A DNA stretch of 64,000 nt from Asterias amurensis (GCF_032118995.1 NC_092665.1:2330001-2394000), one strand, 5' to 3'. Positions 1-12,822 are shown, counted from the first letter of the stretch. Numbers and translations: made by a program. Notes: generated from the sequence alone by a model not told the origin.

Positions 1-192
1 TTCGTGTTAACTGCCTTGAGGACTCCATAATGTGTACCAATTTAGTGTCAAAATTTACAGAGAATCAAGGCCGAGTTATAGTCGGTCGGGCGATCGGAAA
101 TCTTGATGCGCGATCATAAAAAGACACAGTTTTTAGACCTCATTCGACTATTAACCGACCTTAAGGCTTTGTCTGAGGTGTTCAAACTTAAA

Positions 193-375
193 GGTACAGG
201 TCAGATACTTCACGGAGGCAACAAAGGCGATTGCCTCCATGCCCCCTGGTTATTGCCTTGGTGCCCTTGAAATGCCCTGGCAGTAGAAATTTACAATGTC
301 CTCATAGGGTGCCCTTTACTGAGGAGAAAATGCCTTGGTGCCCTCGCCCTTTCAATACGAAGCATACAGGCCTGA
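193..375 (+). repeat. Dispersed repeat, family A
   Basis: A roughly 180-bp unit that begins near 'cttcacggaggcaacaaagg' and ends near 'gaagcatacaggcctg'. Recognisable copies or fragments recur at 32971-33145 (-), 34860-34996 (-), 39356-39532 (+) and 48550-48690 (+), with fragments near 4.4, 8.2, 24.4, 27.0 and 28.3 kb. No coding capacity; class unknown. Confidence 0.6.
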
Positions 376-3373
376 AATTGTGTTTTAATAGACGTTACCA
401 AACTCTTACACTACCTTTAACCCTAACTTACAAAACTCCAACTGTGCTATAGGGTGCACACAAACAGTGCTGCAAGTAGGTTATAAGTGTTTCAGGGGTC
501 TGGAAACTAACCCTGTGCAGAGGGTCTGTGGTCTAGCCCACTACTAATACCCTCCCTGCAGAGCGATACCAGACTAAACCCACTCACATTCTTCCAGCAT
601 GACGACATGCTCTAAATTAGCAATAAACTGCTTGACCTGCTGTGGGTTACAGTTGTGTAGATGGGTGGAAGAAAACCTCAAGTCATCAAAATCTTTTTAT
701 GAGATTCTATGAGTCTCTTAAACAAATTATGAGACTCAAGTTAAACAGTCTGGGTATTTTTGTCGGACACAAAAAAACACAATGTCTACAGAATTACTTT
801 AAGCTCAAACAGTTTGAAGATAATGATGGTAGAAAGCTTCACTTTAAATATTACTTGCTGAGGTTAGTAAAACAAGTCACAAAAATAATTTTTGTCTCCT
901 GAGACAAAAATTATTTTAGCAAGTAAAACATATTTTCAGGACGTTGTTTTGCTCATTTCTCAAAAACTACAGCACCTCAGCAGGGCCTGTAATGTTTTAA
1001 GGTACGCTTTCTACTATCATTATCTTTAATTCTCAGGGAACTTTAAGTAGAATCAGAGAGTGTCAGCAGCTCTGTTAATATCTTGTGACTTATCTAGACC
1101 CATCCTAAAAATCCTGCACGACGGAATTTGTGAATGGCAGAAATTATCACAGTGGCCATAATCCCGCTCCCATAATAACAAAATAATCCTCTTTAGTTTC
1201 TTCAGATCATCCACAATAATCACATAATCCTCCAAATCCCAGAGGATTAGCCGCACAAGACAAAGTCGCAAATCTCTCACAGCATAACTCTGTTGTCAAG
1301 ATATTGAAAAGATGGCACTCAGGTCTGGAGAGGACAAGAGTCTCTTAGTCTGGTCCTTGCTCTAGACTATGGTTTGTCCATAGAGAAGGGATTATGATCC
1401 AGACCTCATTGTTTACTTCACAGCAACTTCTTACTAGACCATTGTTATGTTTCGAGGGGGGCAGATATTAAAGGGAAGGGTATAACAACAGTTTGGCAGA
1501 AAGTGCAATATTGTATTTTTCATACAAAAAAATAACGTTTACAAAAATCGAATGTCTACCGAACGTTCTTAACGAAGGTGCTCCTTTTCTGCAGGGTTGG
1601 CCCCATGCACAAGTTGGCATATCGGGAAGATACTCACTGCCGATAAGCCAGCCAATTGCAAGCCGATAAGCGCAAACGGCGGTCAATTCGCACAAAAAAT
1701 TATTTGTCAGAATATTTTGTTACTTCGCAAAAATTTTGTGGCTTTCAAAACCAATATAAACTCCAAGTAGAAAACATTCAGAGCTTACTTTAATCTTAAT
1801 GGTTTGTTTTTTATTTTAAGTTTTATAATTTGGTTTCATCTACCATTGACAATTAGCATACTGATTCTGTATGCAAGGGATGCTGGCAGGGTTAGTGTCC
1901 TGCCCCCTCCTTATTAAATGAATTACCCCTATCGATGACACCCCTCTTGGATGTGTGGTATGGTCCAGCTTAGGAAATCAAGGCGTATGAGCTGGGCAGT
2001 GTGTACGATGTGGTTTTAAAAGACAATGCAAATCAACTATGTCAGCATGTGTCAGCAGCAGCCCTCACTGCAGGGTTGAAAGAACAAACCATAATGCACA
2101 GAATGTCTTTCTTGAAATCTGGACCATCTTGATTTATCGTTAACGTCCAAAACCCGTAGACACCCGACAGTCCCTTTAAGGTCTTGTAGCACAAATCTTT
2201 AATACCTTTCGGAAGCTAGACACACATTGTGTTTATTCACTAGATGATTAAGTTTGATCAGGTGGTTTGTGATTGACTCACTCGGTCAATGCCTGCTGAA
2301 TGTCATCAACACCTGGGTGATCCCGCAATTTTCTGACAGCCCCAGGCTAGATACATTGTACCATTAGAGTGTACTCCTACAGTTTAGTGTAGAAAGTGAC
2401 AGTCTACTGGAAAAACACTTCTCTATTTCTCAAGACAATTTGCACTTCGAGCACCTTTTATATGACTCATCATGTGCCCGGACCAATAGGTCATTTAAGC
2501 AATAAAATGGCTCCTGACCCATAAGTATAAAAACTATTAATTGAGACAACAGAACTAGCTGTTGCGAATTAAATATTGCTAAATATATAAGCAGGCAACC
2601 AAATACCTCCTTGGCTCTCCATAAAGTTTGGCTTAGCAATTAAAGTGTTCAGTCCAAAGCGACATTTTCTACCAAAATAGCTTTCTAGTTGAATTCCTTT
2701 CCGGTGGGACTTCTGTATAGTTCTTGAATATAACCGGAGGACCGTGACCAGGCATGTCAGAAGACTTTCCATCAAAACTTGTGGGGACAACAGACTATGA
2801 CCTTTTCACTTGAAACCATCACAAAAGATTATTTTTGTCGAGGCAAGAGAAGTAAATGTGCAGTGTACAACAAGTAGAACAGATCCTTGCCGAACAATAA
2901 CTGCAGATAAAACACCATAAAAGCAATGTATGTCAGTTTCTATTTGTGTGAGGTTGGACTGTTTGTATTTTGTGTTTTCTTTCATCAAGTGCTACATGTA
3001 GACTGTGTAGCTGTAGCCACGAATATAAAGTGAGGTATTTGTGTTTAATGGGTCAAAGTCTAGAGAAAAACTGGGATGAAATTGTGCTCCAGAGAGTTTG
3101 GAATGCACAGATAGAAAAATGCTTCTAAAAACTACAAACCACAAACCAACCATTTTAATTACAGTGCTCACAAAAAAACTCGCTAATCACAACAAAACAT
3201 ACTTGAAAAACAGAGTAAGGATACCAGCCAACATACCAATTCATGTATGTGTGTCATCTGTTGTTAAGCAATATTTGTCTGCTTAGCCGAAACACTAGTG
3301 TCACATGCTGTACCATAGACACTGGGATCCTGCTTATATCTGCTAAGAACATAGAGTAAGGAGAAGAACCCTT
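376..3373. other. Gene-free stretch with one hairpin repeat
   Basis: No exon with convincing splice sites or family similarity was found. All open frames are under 90 codons with no recognisable motif. The only structured element is the foldback repeat at 746-1045. Confidence 0.5.
746..1045. mobile_element. Foldback element, family B
   Basis: Contains two arms that are inverted copies of each other around a central 'gtctcctgagac'. The arms carry 'tattacttgctgagg' and its complement 'cctcagca', and match copies at 52424-52690 and 59216-59540. Non-autonomous; no transposase frame. Confidence 0.55.
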
Positions 3374-3760
3374 TTAAAGACACTGGACACTATTGGTAAT
3401 TGTCAAAGACCAGTCTTCTCACTTGGTGTATCTCAACATATGCATAAAATAACAAACCTGTGAAAATTTGAGCTCAATTGGTCGTCGAAGTTGCGTGATA
3501 ATAATGAAAGAAAAAAACACCCTTGTCACACGAAGTTGTGTGCTTTTAGATGGTCGATTTTGAGACCTCACATTCTAAATCTGAGGTCTCGAAATCAAAT
3601 TCGTGGAAAATTACTTCTTTCTCGAAAACTATGGCACTTCAGAGGGAGCCCTTTCTCACAATGTTTTATACTACCAATCTCTCCCCATTTCTCATCGTTA
3701 AGTAAGGTCTCATGCTAATTATTATTTTGAGTAATTACCAATAGTGTCCACTTCCTTTAA
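3374..3760. mobile_element. MITE, family C (TTAA-ended, about 385 bp)
   Basis: Starts TTAAAGacactggacactattgg and ends with the inverted form 'agtgtccacttcctttaa'. Inside lies a palindrome around 'gacctcacattctaaatctg'. Seven more full or near-full copies lie in this window, all bounded by TTAA or TTAAA. No protein is encoded; the open frame inside is shared with other copies and is a repeat artefact. Confidence 0.8.
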
Positions 3761-4514
3761 AGCAACTTCTGCTTCAAAGCAACTCTTGGAAATTGTGCAC
3801 AGCAGGTTAAAACCCACTTCTCCTACATGTATTTATAGGTCTACTTTACGTACAAGTACAGTTTCAGTTCTTGCCATAGCAGAATGAGCTATTATTGAGC
3901 AGTATGGGGCTTGGGCGTGATTGTTTGGGTCACACTGCTCTATGGTCACACACACCGTGATCTTGTGGTACATAATATGTTAAAGAATCCACGTTGGAAA
4001 CAGCTGGGACATGCTCTGGTGACCTGAACCAAGAAACAAGTTGTTGCTGACGTCAAAATTCAAATTCATTAACAACAAACAAGTTCAGTGAGACGTAGAT
4101 AAATCAATAACTAAGAATGGTTTTTGACAAACTGGCATTTACCTTTTAAAACATTCTCTCAAAACAATGCCAAAACTAGGATGAAACTTAGCCAAGGTCA
4201 ACTTTCAAAATGTCACGATATTCATACATGTAGTCATACCGATAAGTAAAACAAATATTGTCATTTATTTTCTTGGAAAGGGTTTTTATATCCCCCCAAC
4301 CCAACTACTGCCGTGGTCAATAGAAACCGTTGTCAAGATTTGGATGCAGAGCCAGGACTTCAAATAACCCACTGCACCCACGGCAATGTCGCGGTGCCCT
4401 GTGCTTTTTGATGTGGTGCCCTCTCCAAAGCTCCAATATAAATTGACATTTTCCCCATCATGCCCCTACCAGAGGAAAATTGCTGCCCCCCTTCAAGGGA
4501 GAAGTTCAAGACCT

Positions 4515-4767
4515 GGGCCCAATTTCATGGCTCTGCTTACTGTAAGCACAAAATAGGCGCTTACCGAAGCAGGGATTTCTGTGATTAGGCCAAGCGTATT
4601 TCACAGGTTAGCAGGGTATTTTGGCTTACAGTGCACGAGCATACTCCATGTTACTAGGCATTCTACGCTTACACAGCTAGCGCAATAATTCAGCGCTTGC
4701 AAGTAAGCGGAGATTGGTGATCGTAAGCGCAGAATTCGGCGGGAAGCAGAGCCATGAAATTGGGCCC
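4515..4767. mobile_element. Foldback MITE, family D
   Basis: Starts GGGCCCAATTTCATGGCTCTG and ends with the complement 'cagagccatgaaattgggccc'. The arms carry 'gcttac' and 'gtaagc' variants. One of a family of hairpin elements with copies at 8.6, 12.8, 13.7, 23.6, 40.2 and 63 kb. Confidence 0.75.
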
Positions 4768-5052
4768 TGAGCACCACTGCTCACAGGGATTGTACCTAAG
4801 CGGTCGCCCTACTTTTTGAGTCGCCTTCCTACACAACGTGACTGTATCATTTTATACAGCCTTTTCCCTTACTGGTGGTCCGCTGACCAACCACCAGTTA
4901 CAACCTGAGAGGACCAGTCAAAATTCTCTCCAAAGCTGACTAGCTAGTTCAGTGTCGAAAAAAGCATTCTGATTTAATAATATGGATTATGGACAAGTGA
5001 AAATAAGCCAACAGGACCAGTGAACTTAAAAGCTAAAGTAACTGGTCCAGTT

Positions 5053-5416
5053 GGCTAGGTAGTAGTCCTGTGGAACGTTAAGGGCAAACTCCACCAGTAA
5101 GCTGTACCCACCAACCTTTTTAATTGGCTAGGTAGTAGTCCTGTGGAACGTTAAGGGCAAACTCCACCAGTAAGCTGTACCCACCAACCTTTTTAGTTGG
5201 CTAGGTAGTAGTCCTGTGGAACGTTAAGGGCAAACTCCACCAGTAAGCTGTACCCACCAACCTTTCTAGTTAAATAGGTAGTAGTCCTGTGGAACGTTAA
5301 GGGCAAACTCCACCAGTAAGCTGTACCCACCAACCTTTTTAGTTGGCTAGGTAGTAGTCCTGTGGAACGTTAAGGGCAAACTTCACCAGTAAGCTGTACC
5401 CACCAACCTTTTTAGG
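5053..5416 (+). repeat. 73-bp tandem repeat, 5 copies
   Basis: Five head-to-tail copies of a 73-bp unit starting 'ggctaggtagtagtcctgtg'. The copies are almost identical; the fourth has 'aaataggtag' instead of 'ggctaggtag'. The unit is non-coding and lies in gene-free DNA. Confidence 0.9.
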
Positions 5417-5518
5417 TAAATAAAGAGCCGTATTTGTTTGTTTTCCTCTTTACATGATTTAATCTATCAGCAAAAAGCTAATCCAGGTCACTGTGAATAC
5501 TAGAAAGTACATTGAGAA

Positions 5519-5707
5519 TCACTGGCCTTCAAAGTGGACAAGAAAACAATCTGTTATCTGCTGTGATGCTGCTATCACTATCGGGCCTATCTCCAGCACC
5601 ATGGCTACAGGCAAATGTACAGTTAGTATGTTGTTACTGGATAATTGAGTTTTACAGTTTGGGTCACTGACTTGTCTCACAGTCACTTTTGACTGAGGAA
5701 AAAGTGC
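5519..5707 (-). CDS. Weak candidate coding exon, unrecognised
   Basis: On the minus strand a pyrimidine-rich acceptor (TTTTTCCTCAG) precedes an open stretch of 58 codons that ends in a stop at 5519. It reads SKVTVRQVSDPNCKTQ, then a hydrophobic part around VHLPVAMVLEIGPIVIAASQ. Its entry phase (0) fits the orphan signal-peptide exon at 14890-15009, which lies upstream on the same strand, so it could be that gene's last exon. A phase match happens by chance one time in three and I recognise no family. Treat as a hint only. Confidence 0.15.
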   Translation of the reverse strand, partial: ALFPQSKVTVRQVSDPNCKTQLSSNNILTVHLPVAMVLEIGPIVIAASQQITDCFLVHFEGQ

Positions 5708-5772
5708 CCCAAAGCTCAATCACCTTTCTAATCTAAGCCATTCAAATTCGGCTTTTTGGGGGTAACCTAAGA

Positions 5773-5905
5773 TAGGCCGTATCCGATATAGGTGTCTGTA
5801 GCTCTGGCTACGGCTGTTGCTAAAGGTGTTGCTAAGGACTAACAGTACTTCAATGCACGATGAGGCGGAAATCTAGCCGTAGCCGAAGCTGTAGCTGCCA
5901 ATTTG
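5773..5905. repeat. Degraded hairpin repeat
   Basis: Starts 'taggccgtatccgatatagg' and ends 'ttggacatggcct'. It looks like a decayed relative of the much cleaner hairpin at 19437-19569, sharing 'ggctacggct' and 'ctagccgtagccgaag'. Confidence 0.4.
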
Positions 5906-6005
5906 GACATGGCCTTCAATTTTCAACAGCCCAGAAAATTTTTACTCAGAAACTTAACTGAGCCCATTGGGTTGTTTAACAGGCCATCACACTGAGTGCG
6001 TTAGA

Positions 6006-6233
6006 TTAGCTTCCCTGGGTCGACCCCGCGGTGCTCACTCGGGTGAGCCGCTGACAAGAGCTACATGTAATCAAACGATCACTCACCCTCTCATTGTGAC
6101 GTCATGCACATCTAGGGCCAGCCCCAAGTGACCCGTTCTACAAGCAGGGCACTTTGGCTGACCCAGTGAGTCCCTGGAATCAAAGTTATTCGAACATACC
6201 GGGAGCAAACGGGGGTCGACCCGGGTAAGCTAA
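6006..6233. mobile_element. MITE with about 23-bp TIRs, family F
   Basis: Left end TTAGCTTCCCTGGGTCGACC, right end GGTCGACCCGGGTAAGCTAA, which are inverted copies. Internal GC-rich sequence carries 'gctcactcgggtgag'. A second, slightly decayed copy lies at 36832-37055 in an MFSD8 intron. Confidence 0.75.
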
Positions 6234-6929
6234 TGTAACCTGCTTGAAAATTTGTTTTTAAAAATGACCTTGCAACTGTCCAATAATTGACGTTACCCAC
6301 AATGCCACAGGTGAGTAATCACGGATGACCTAATTATCTTCTGGCCTTCTATAAAAGAAAGAAGAAAACACCTGATTTGTCAAAACGTACCCTCAGACCT
6401 CTCCACTCATTCCCAACATTGATGTTCAAAGAAATCTCCCCCTCGTCTGAAATCAATTATAAAACTCTCCACCTCTCAACCTTGATGCTAAAATGAAGTT
6501 GGCAACTTCTTTGTCCCGACGTCCACAAAGAAGGATTCTTTGCGTTAACAAATCCGACGTAAATCCCTAATTTGAGATAACTCAACTGATTCATCATACT
6601 TTCTGACACAGGCAGGGTTACTCTATTCACTTCCAAGGCCTGAATTAAAAGCTTTACTCGTGTTGCAAAGGCTGGAAACTGGAAAGTTGTTTAGGGAAGA
6701 GTTTAACTTTATTTTTACGGGGAGAGAAAACTTGTGTATAAAATGACTCTTGATTTATTAAACACAAAAACAACTCATTATCAGGAATGTTGTTAAAACT
6801 TAAAGGGTCTCGAACTAGCTGTATACTACTGGACTACTTTTGCTTGCTGTGCGCAGGCGTCGCATGACGTAATGTTACCGTATTTGGTCATTCGGGAAAA
6901 CTGAACACAGCGGAAAGTTGAAACCGCCA

Positions 6930-7110
6930 CACCGGTGTGGCAGGAGATTCTGTCCCCCAGAAATGCTGAGCCCTAACGTCCCCCCCCCCCCCCCCCCGAC
7001 TGCGAACTGTGTACAAACTTCTTTTGATAGCACCCTCTTTTGATTCAACCTCCTTCAGCCCATGTTAAATTCCCGGGACAACATTTCCGAGGGACAGATT
7101 TTCCTAGGAT
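6930..7110. repeat. Repeat family J with poly-C tract
   Basis: Contains 'agattctgtcccccagaa', a run of about 17 C, and 'tagcaccctcttttgattca'. It matches 63721-63880, where the same parts are joined to a tRNA-like A-box. Probably SINE-related. Confidence 0.4.
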
Positions 7111-7298
7111 AACATCCCGCGGTTGCAACTCGGCTGTCAAACCATTTCATGAACCCACCATGAACAGAATCCTACAATCCCCTAAAATGTTGTGATTTCT
7201 TCTGAATCGTTGGGGGGAAAACGTGGCTGTCTCTTTCACAGGAAATGTTGAGCACTAACCCACTACTGAACCTAATTATTTGGGAACCTCAAATGACT

Positions 7299-7668
7299 TT
7301 AAAGGCACTGGACTCTAATGGTATTTACTCAAAATCGTTGTTAGCATCAAACTTACCTGGAAACGAGCATTGGATGGATGATAAAACATTGTGAGAACAG
7401 TTGTCTCTGAAGTAACGTAATTTTTTAGAAAGAGGTAACTTCTCACTCAAATAATTACAATTTCAGGCCTGAAGCCTTTTATTATGCATCTGAATAAAGC
7501 ACACAAATTTGGGCAACAAGGGTGTTTTTTTCTTTCACTTTTCTCTTGCAACTTCGTCAACCAATTGAGTCCAAATTTTCACAGATTTTTTATTTCATGC
7601 ATGTTGGGATACACCAAGTGAGAATACTGGTCTTTGACAATTACCAGAGGTATCCAAGGTGCCTTTAA
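7299..7668. mobile_element. MITE, family C (older copy)
   Basis: Starts TTTAAAGGCACTGGACTC and ends with 'aggtgcctttaaa'. It is clearly more diverged than the copies at 3.4, 12.3 and 25.6 kb, so probably an older insertion or subfamily. Confidence 0.6.
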
Positions 7669-8644
7669 ATACGTTTCAAGTGGGGTGAAACAGGACTTGG
7701 AGGATATTGGAAAACCAGATTCTGTCGTGACAGCATTTTTACAGTCCCAGACTGAAACCCTGACCTCCAGTTAGAAACAATTTCATGTGACATGAAAACA
7801 TATTACATTCCTCTGCATAGAAGACTGTGTTGTAATCTATAAATAGAGATGATGTCAACTACTGCCAAAGTACAGGAAGGAGAGAAGCAAACTTTCTGTC
7901 TTAATAAATTGGCGCAAAGTTTGTATACCAAGTCTTTTCTTGCAATTTCGGTCAAAATGAGCATGACTGCCATTTTGACCCAGGGGTTCAAAATGTATGA
8001 ATGTTTGAATATTGGCAGTCATGCTCATTGTAACCAATATCGTCGAGAAAGGGCGCATATCGGATGGAGCAAAAGTTTAAAATTCAGCTTGTTGAGCCCA
8101 AATCACCCCTTGAACCAAATTTGAAGAGGGTAGGGTTTAAAATTGCAGTGTTGGGATGTGATTTGATACGGAATGATCCCTTCTGTCTACGGGAAACTTT
8201 TGAAGGGGCACCAAGGCCAAGACCAGGGGGCAACAGAGGCCCCTGTGGCATGCCCTATGGCCTCAGTGTAAATACAGGCCTTCATTGTTGTAGTAATTGA
8301 CCCAAAGGCTTGGATATATCCAGGCAACTGGTGGCGATGAATACGTCCCCTTAGTAATCTGTCTGGAAAACTTCCTACACATGTCATGAGTACAGTATAT
8401 TATAGTTCTTATCGTCAGAAGAACAAAGGGAGTTCACAATTAGGGTCAGTGCAACAACTTGTGATTTCTGGGAATGTTACCGACCTACTATTTGTGACTG
8501 GAGGTATGGTCAAAAACAGTGTAGGCCCGACATGTTTACAAAAACTTTTTGACCATTACAGATTATTTACTTCCACGAGTGGCATTTGAGGTGGAGATAT
8601 GCAGGGTTGGCCCTCACTGTTTTTTAGACTGGCTAACGGGACCA

Positions 8645-8884
8645 GGGCCCAATTTCATAGAGCTGCTAAGCACAAACATTTGCTTAGCATGAAATTTCTT
8701 CCTTGATCAAAACAGGTTTACCAACCAAATTTCCATGTGATTTTCAGGGATAAGCAAACAAAAGCTGAATACCAGTAACAATGAGCAACAAATGGAAATT
8801 TTGCTGGTAATCCTGTTTTTAATGGGGGAAGAGATTTCATGCTTAGCAAATTGTTGTGCTTAGCAGCTCTATGAAATTGGGCCC
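8645..8884. mobile_element. Foldback MITE, family D
   Basis: Starts GGGCCCAATTTCATAGAGCT and ends 'agctctatgaaattgggccc'. The two arms pair over most of their length, with 'ttgcttagcatgaaatttct' mirrored on the other side. Confidence 0.8.
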
Positions 8885-8978
8885 AGTTAGCAAAGTCATT
8901 TTGCTGGTCTGTTGGATTTTCCACTAGTTAATCTTTTCAAATGAAATAGAAATTCTATTCAACGCTCCAAACTATCTT

Positions 8979-9205
8979 TATCCCTGATGCAAATTGACTA
9001 TTAAAACGTTGCAGTGCTCGCTGCTAAAATATAGGATTTGAACTGATTTGAATCTCGGTGGTCTAATTTGGAAGACATTGCTCTAGAATTGCAAGGGTCG
9101 TGGGTTTGAATCCCACCCGAGTAATAAGCCTATGATTTTTGTCATAGAACTCGGGAAAGTGCTGAGTATATAGTCCTAACACACATCGGTGCAAGGGTTG
9201 AAACA
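8979..9205 (+). mobile_element. tRNA-derived SINE, family G (diverged copy)
   Basis: Runs from 'tatccctgatgcaaattgac' to 'acacatcggtgcaagggtt'. In the middle is a tRNA-like part with an A-box-like 'tggtctaatttgg' and a B-box 'gggtttgaatccc'. The same unit makes the array at 43290-46019 and the single copy at 33379. Confidence 0.65.
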
Positions 9206-12200
9206 AAATTAACACTGAACGAGCCAGCAGGGCCACTTGGAGAGAATTCTGACTGATCCTCAGGTGTTTTAACTGGCATTTGGCAAGCAGATCACATTTA
9301 AGGGTGAGTGCTCAGCATGTAGGCCTACTTTTTGAGAAATGAGCTACATGTATAGGATTTGAGGCATTGCATTGTGAGGTATCGATATATATTTGGTTTG
9401 CGGTAACACCATATGTGTACTTGTCAGGTAGAGTTTGTTCTTAGAGAACTGTCTTGCTTTAGTCTTCTACCGCAGAGTAGATGTTCGGGGATTCGGGAGA
9501 CTTCTCAGTTCTGAAAAGAACTGTCCTGCTTTTTAACTATTAACGGGGCGAATGGTATAGAAAAATAGGCTGGGACTACTACTTCAGCTTATAGGATCGT
9601 GATTAACTGTACTACCGCGAAGTCAGTTCTTAAATTGGTCTCAACGTTTCGACTAGCTTGCTCTAGTCATTGTCAAGCACTAACTACATGTACATGTACC
9701 TGTTTGAAATACAAGTCCAGAGGCTGTTTCCTACCAACTCAATTTAACCTCTACCCCTTCCTGATCAAATGAAAATAATTAAAGACTTAAAAACAACAAA
9801 CCTATCACCCCACTGGCTTATCCCCACAAGTTTATCCCAGGAAAGGCCACTAATCCCCAAACTAAATAAATCCCTAAATACATTGGCAAGATGCAGAGCG
9901 GTAACTGTTACAAGGTGTGGGCAGCAAAGAACTTCAGGGGGAACCACTAGTGAGCGGTATATAATGTACATGTACATAATGTTTTATTGTCGAATTGTAT
10001 TGTGGCCCAGTCTCCTGGATAACTGTGAATCTTTTGTGGCATTGATTTATTCACATTGATTGATGCGTTTGTTTACTCAAATGCCCCCAGTGCAGCATGA
10101 ATAGCTACTACCATGCACAAAGAAATGTTGACAATAACTTTCCTAAGATTACTCAAGGCTCGAGTGTAGAGTTACATTTCAGGAAATGGAACACATTTTT
10201 AAAATGTCACAATTGAATATGGTTCATAGGTTACATCGTTTCAGATGTAGTGTGTTGGTTTAGGCAGCTCAAATTGCGGACTAAACACAAAATTTCATTT
10301 GTCATCAACCTTGATAATATTTTGACAAATATGGTACATATGAAATGTTCATACAGATTAAAATTTTGGACTTCCTTTTTGTCAGACCCTTCTTAACACC
10401 TCAGCGCCAATCTATCTGCTTCTGCTGGCTAGTAACTGAAAAACAAATTGAGGGCAACAGTGTTTTGGATTTAAAAGACCCGTTAGGACCACATAAAAAA
10501 AAACTGTTGATCGTCCCCGGCTGACCATTCAAAACCCCCCGACCCCATTTTATTTGTTTTGATTTTTTTGTAATCATAAAAAACAACTTTTCCCATGTCT
10601 GGATATCTCTTTAAACTTTTACTGCCCAGATTTTTCAGCTGATATTTTTCAGCTGATATATTTTTTTCAAAATGAAGGGGCCTACAGGTTTGAAAAGATG
10701 TTTAAAGAAGGTTTTTATTCATGTTGGCAAAGCAACAACAATTCTTCAAATATTTACTTGGGCTACACTGTGCTTAGTTTTTTGAAAAAGTTTACAGAAA
10801 ATTTCATCTAGGAGTTAAATTTGTTTGACAAAACTATTGAAAACATCAAAAACACACAAACCCTCTGTTTTATAGTGATTGTGATGATTTCTTTATTCTT
10901 GATTTCATATTTGGCATGTCAACAAAACTTTATATAAAAAAATATATAACAAAAAAAACACCTCCCTCCCCCATCCGCAAAAAAAAAGGACGATCAACAA
11001 TTATTCTTTTTTATGTGGCCTAGTGTGGTACACCACATGTGGTACACCACACTAAATAGAGAGAAACTTGTTAGCCTAATTATTAATAAAATGTTTAACC
11101 CCACAACTTATTCTTCAAAACAAAGATTTAAAGGATGGCTCTTTAACACATTGTTGAAAAATAGTCCAATATTGAGCCCATTGACTTTCAGTCTGTACAC
11201 ATATCTCTCTAAATGACCCTAGTTTGCTATAGGTGTGTGAAATTTTTTCCAAGATGGAGTCTGGCCTGTTTTTATCTTTCAGTGGTGTTTTAAGTTTGGA
11301 TGGGCCTTGCTCAAAAGCAAATTGGCTAGAAAAGACAAATTTAGGGGGTGCACCCATTGTGTACGATGGCAGAAATGGGTAAGCCATAGTTCCTGCTCTG
11401 GCTCGACTACTATTACAATTGACTGATGAAACGAATCCAGCTCAACGAAAGGTTAATTGACCGTTAACCTCCATCCTGCCGAGGCTATTATTATTCCGGA
11501 CTTTCATCAGGGGCCACAGTTAGTTTCAAAGCAGGAATTTCGAAGCTGATTCTTCACAAAAACCAGCATTGTTAAAACCTCCAAATATGGGTTGATGAAT
11601 TGAGGGGAAAAAACTGTCAGCTAGGGATGGATTAAAATGAAAATCCCTTGTGAGTTTTGATTTTAGAAATGTTTGTTCTGGGTCGACCTCGTGTGACAGT
11701 GGGCATTTTTAGAGGGTTATGGGTGCCAAGACAAAGACAATGGCACCTTCTATATATGAAGTTCTAGGGGCAGGTCTGACTAGTGCAGGCAACATAAGTT
11801 CTTGTAGTTATTAAAGGCAACAAGGGTTTAGCCAGCACTAGGCAATGGAACAAACTCCCTGTTCACATCAGAGTCTCTCATTCAATTCAGACATTTTAAA
11901 AAAAAATATAAAAAATATATCAAAACCTTCCTCTTTTCTTTTTCTGTTGAGCTTGAGCTTACAAGTGCTAGTTCTAGGTGCACTAGAAAGCGCTCTGATG
12001 TTGTTAAAGGCTGGTAAATGTGCCTACACATTTATCATTTTTCTTTTAAAATATTCAGCCTGCAAACCGTCAAGAATGTAGTGCCCACACAACCTCATGA
12101 CAATTCCATCTACAGAAATTGTGAGCTCTTTAAATCGCGGTCAAGAAAAGAGCTCTTAAGTGACACAAGGTATGAAGAGTCCCAGGTGATATTGGCAAGA

Positions 12201-12228
12201 ACTGAGCAGGGTGGTGAACTGGAAAGTA
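9206..12228. other. Gene-free stretch
   Basis: No convincing exon. AT-rich with many homopolymer runs. Fragments near 9.36-9.7 kb ('ggtttgcggtaacacc', 'caacgtttcgactagc') belong to the family H repeats seen at 24.6 and 39.6 kb. A near-palindrome of 'tgtggtacaccaca' units is at 11024-11057. Confidence 0.45.
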
Positions 12229-12273
12229 TAAAGAGGTGTGGCGGCCTCCAGATCTGGGGGCCTAACATTTGAA

Positions 12274-12667
12274 TTAAGGGCAGTGGACACTACTGGTGAT
12301 TACTCAAAATAATTATTAGCATAAAACCTTTCATGGTGATGAGTAATGGGGTGAGGTTGGTGGTATAAAACATTGTGAGAAACTGCTCCCTCTGAAGTGC
12401 CATAGTTTTTGAGAGAGAAGTAATTTTCCACGAATTTGATTTCAAGACCTCATGTTTAGAACTTGAGGTCTCGAAATCAACTATCTAAACGCACACAACT
12501 TCGTGTGACAAGGGTATTTTTTTCTTTCATTATTATCTCAGAAGTTCGATGACCGATTGAGCTCAAATTTTCACAGGTTTGTTATTTTATGCATGTAAAA
12601 ATGTTGAGATACAACAAGTGAGAAGACTGGTCTTTGACAATTACCAATAGTGTCCACTGCCTTTAAA
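12274..12667. mobile_element. MITE, family C
   Basis: Starts TTAAGGGCAGTGGACACTAC and ends 'agtgtccactgcctttaa'. It is odd in being flanked on both sides by a near-identical block of about 48 bp containing 'cggcctccagatctgggggc' (12229-12277 and 12664-12713), far longer than a normal target duplication. Confidence 0.8.
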
Positions 12668-12822
12668 GAGGTTGGGCGGCCTCCAGATCTGGGGGCCTAA
12701 CGTTCGAATTAAGTTTGAATGGGCAGGGAGAACAAGATAAATGTCAGGATGTACCTCCATGCCTACATGTGGCATCCCTGGTCGCCCACTGATGTCCAAC
12801 CATGGTCCAACCTTGCAGACCT

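Noticed and set aside
3491-3718. Frame starting MRDNNERKKHPCHTKLC, seen also near 25706 and 54816
   Set aside because: All three are the same part of the family C MITE; the shared peptide reflects repeat copies, not a gene family.
5053-5416. CRISPR-like array
   Set aside because: Units are directly adjacent with no variable spacers, in an animal genome; it is a simple tandem repeat.
6112-6300. 62-codon minus-strand frame
   Set aside because: Lies mostly within the family F MITE, and a similar frame appears in the other copy near 36925-37107.
11024-11057. Perfect palindrome of 'tgtggtacaccaca' units
   Set aside because: The two halves mirror each other imperfectly at the centre of each unit, and nothing nearby suggests a function.
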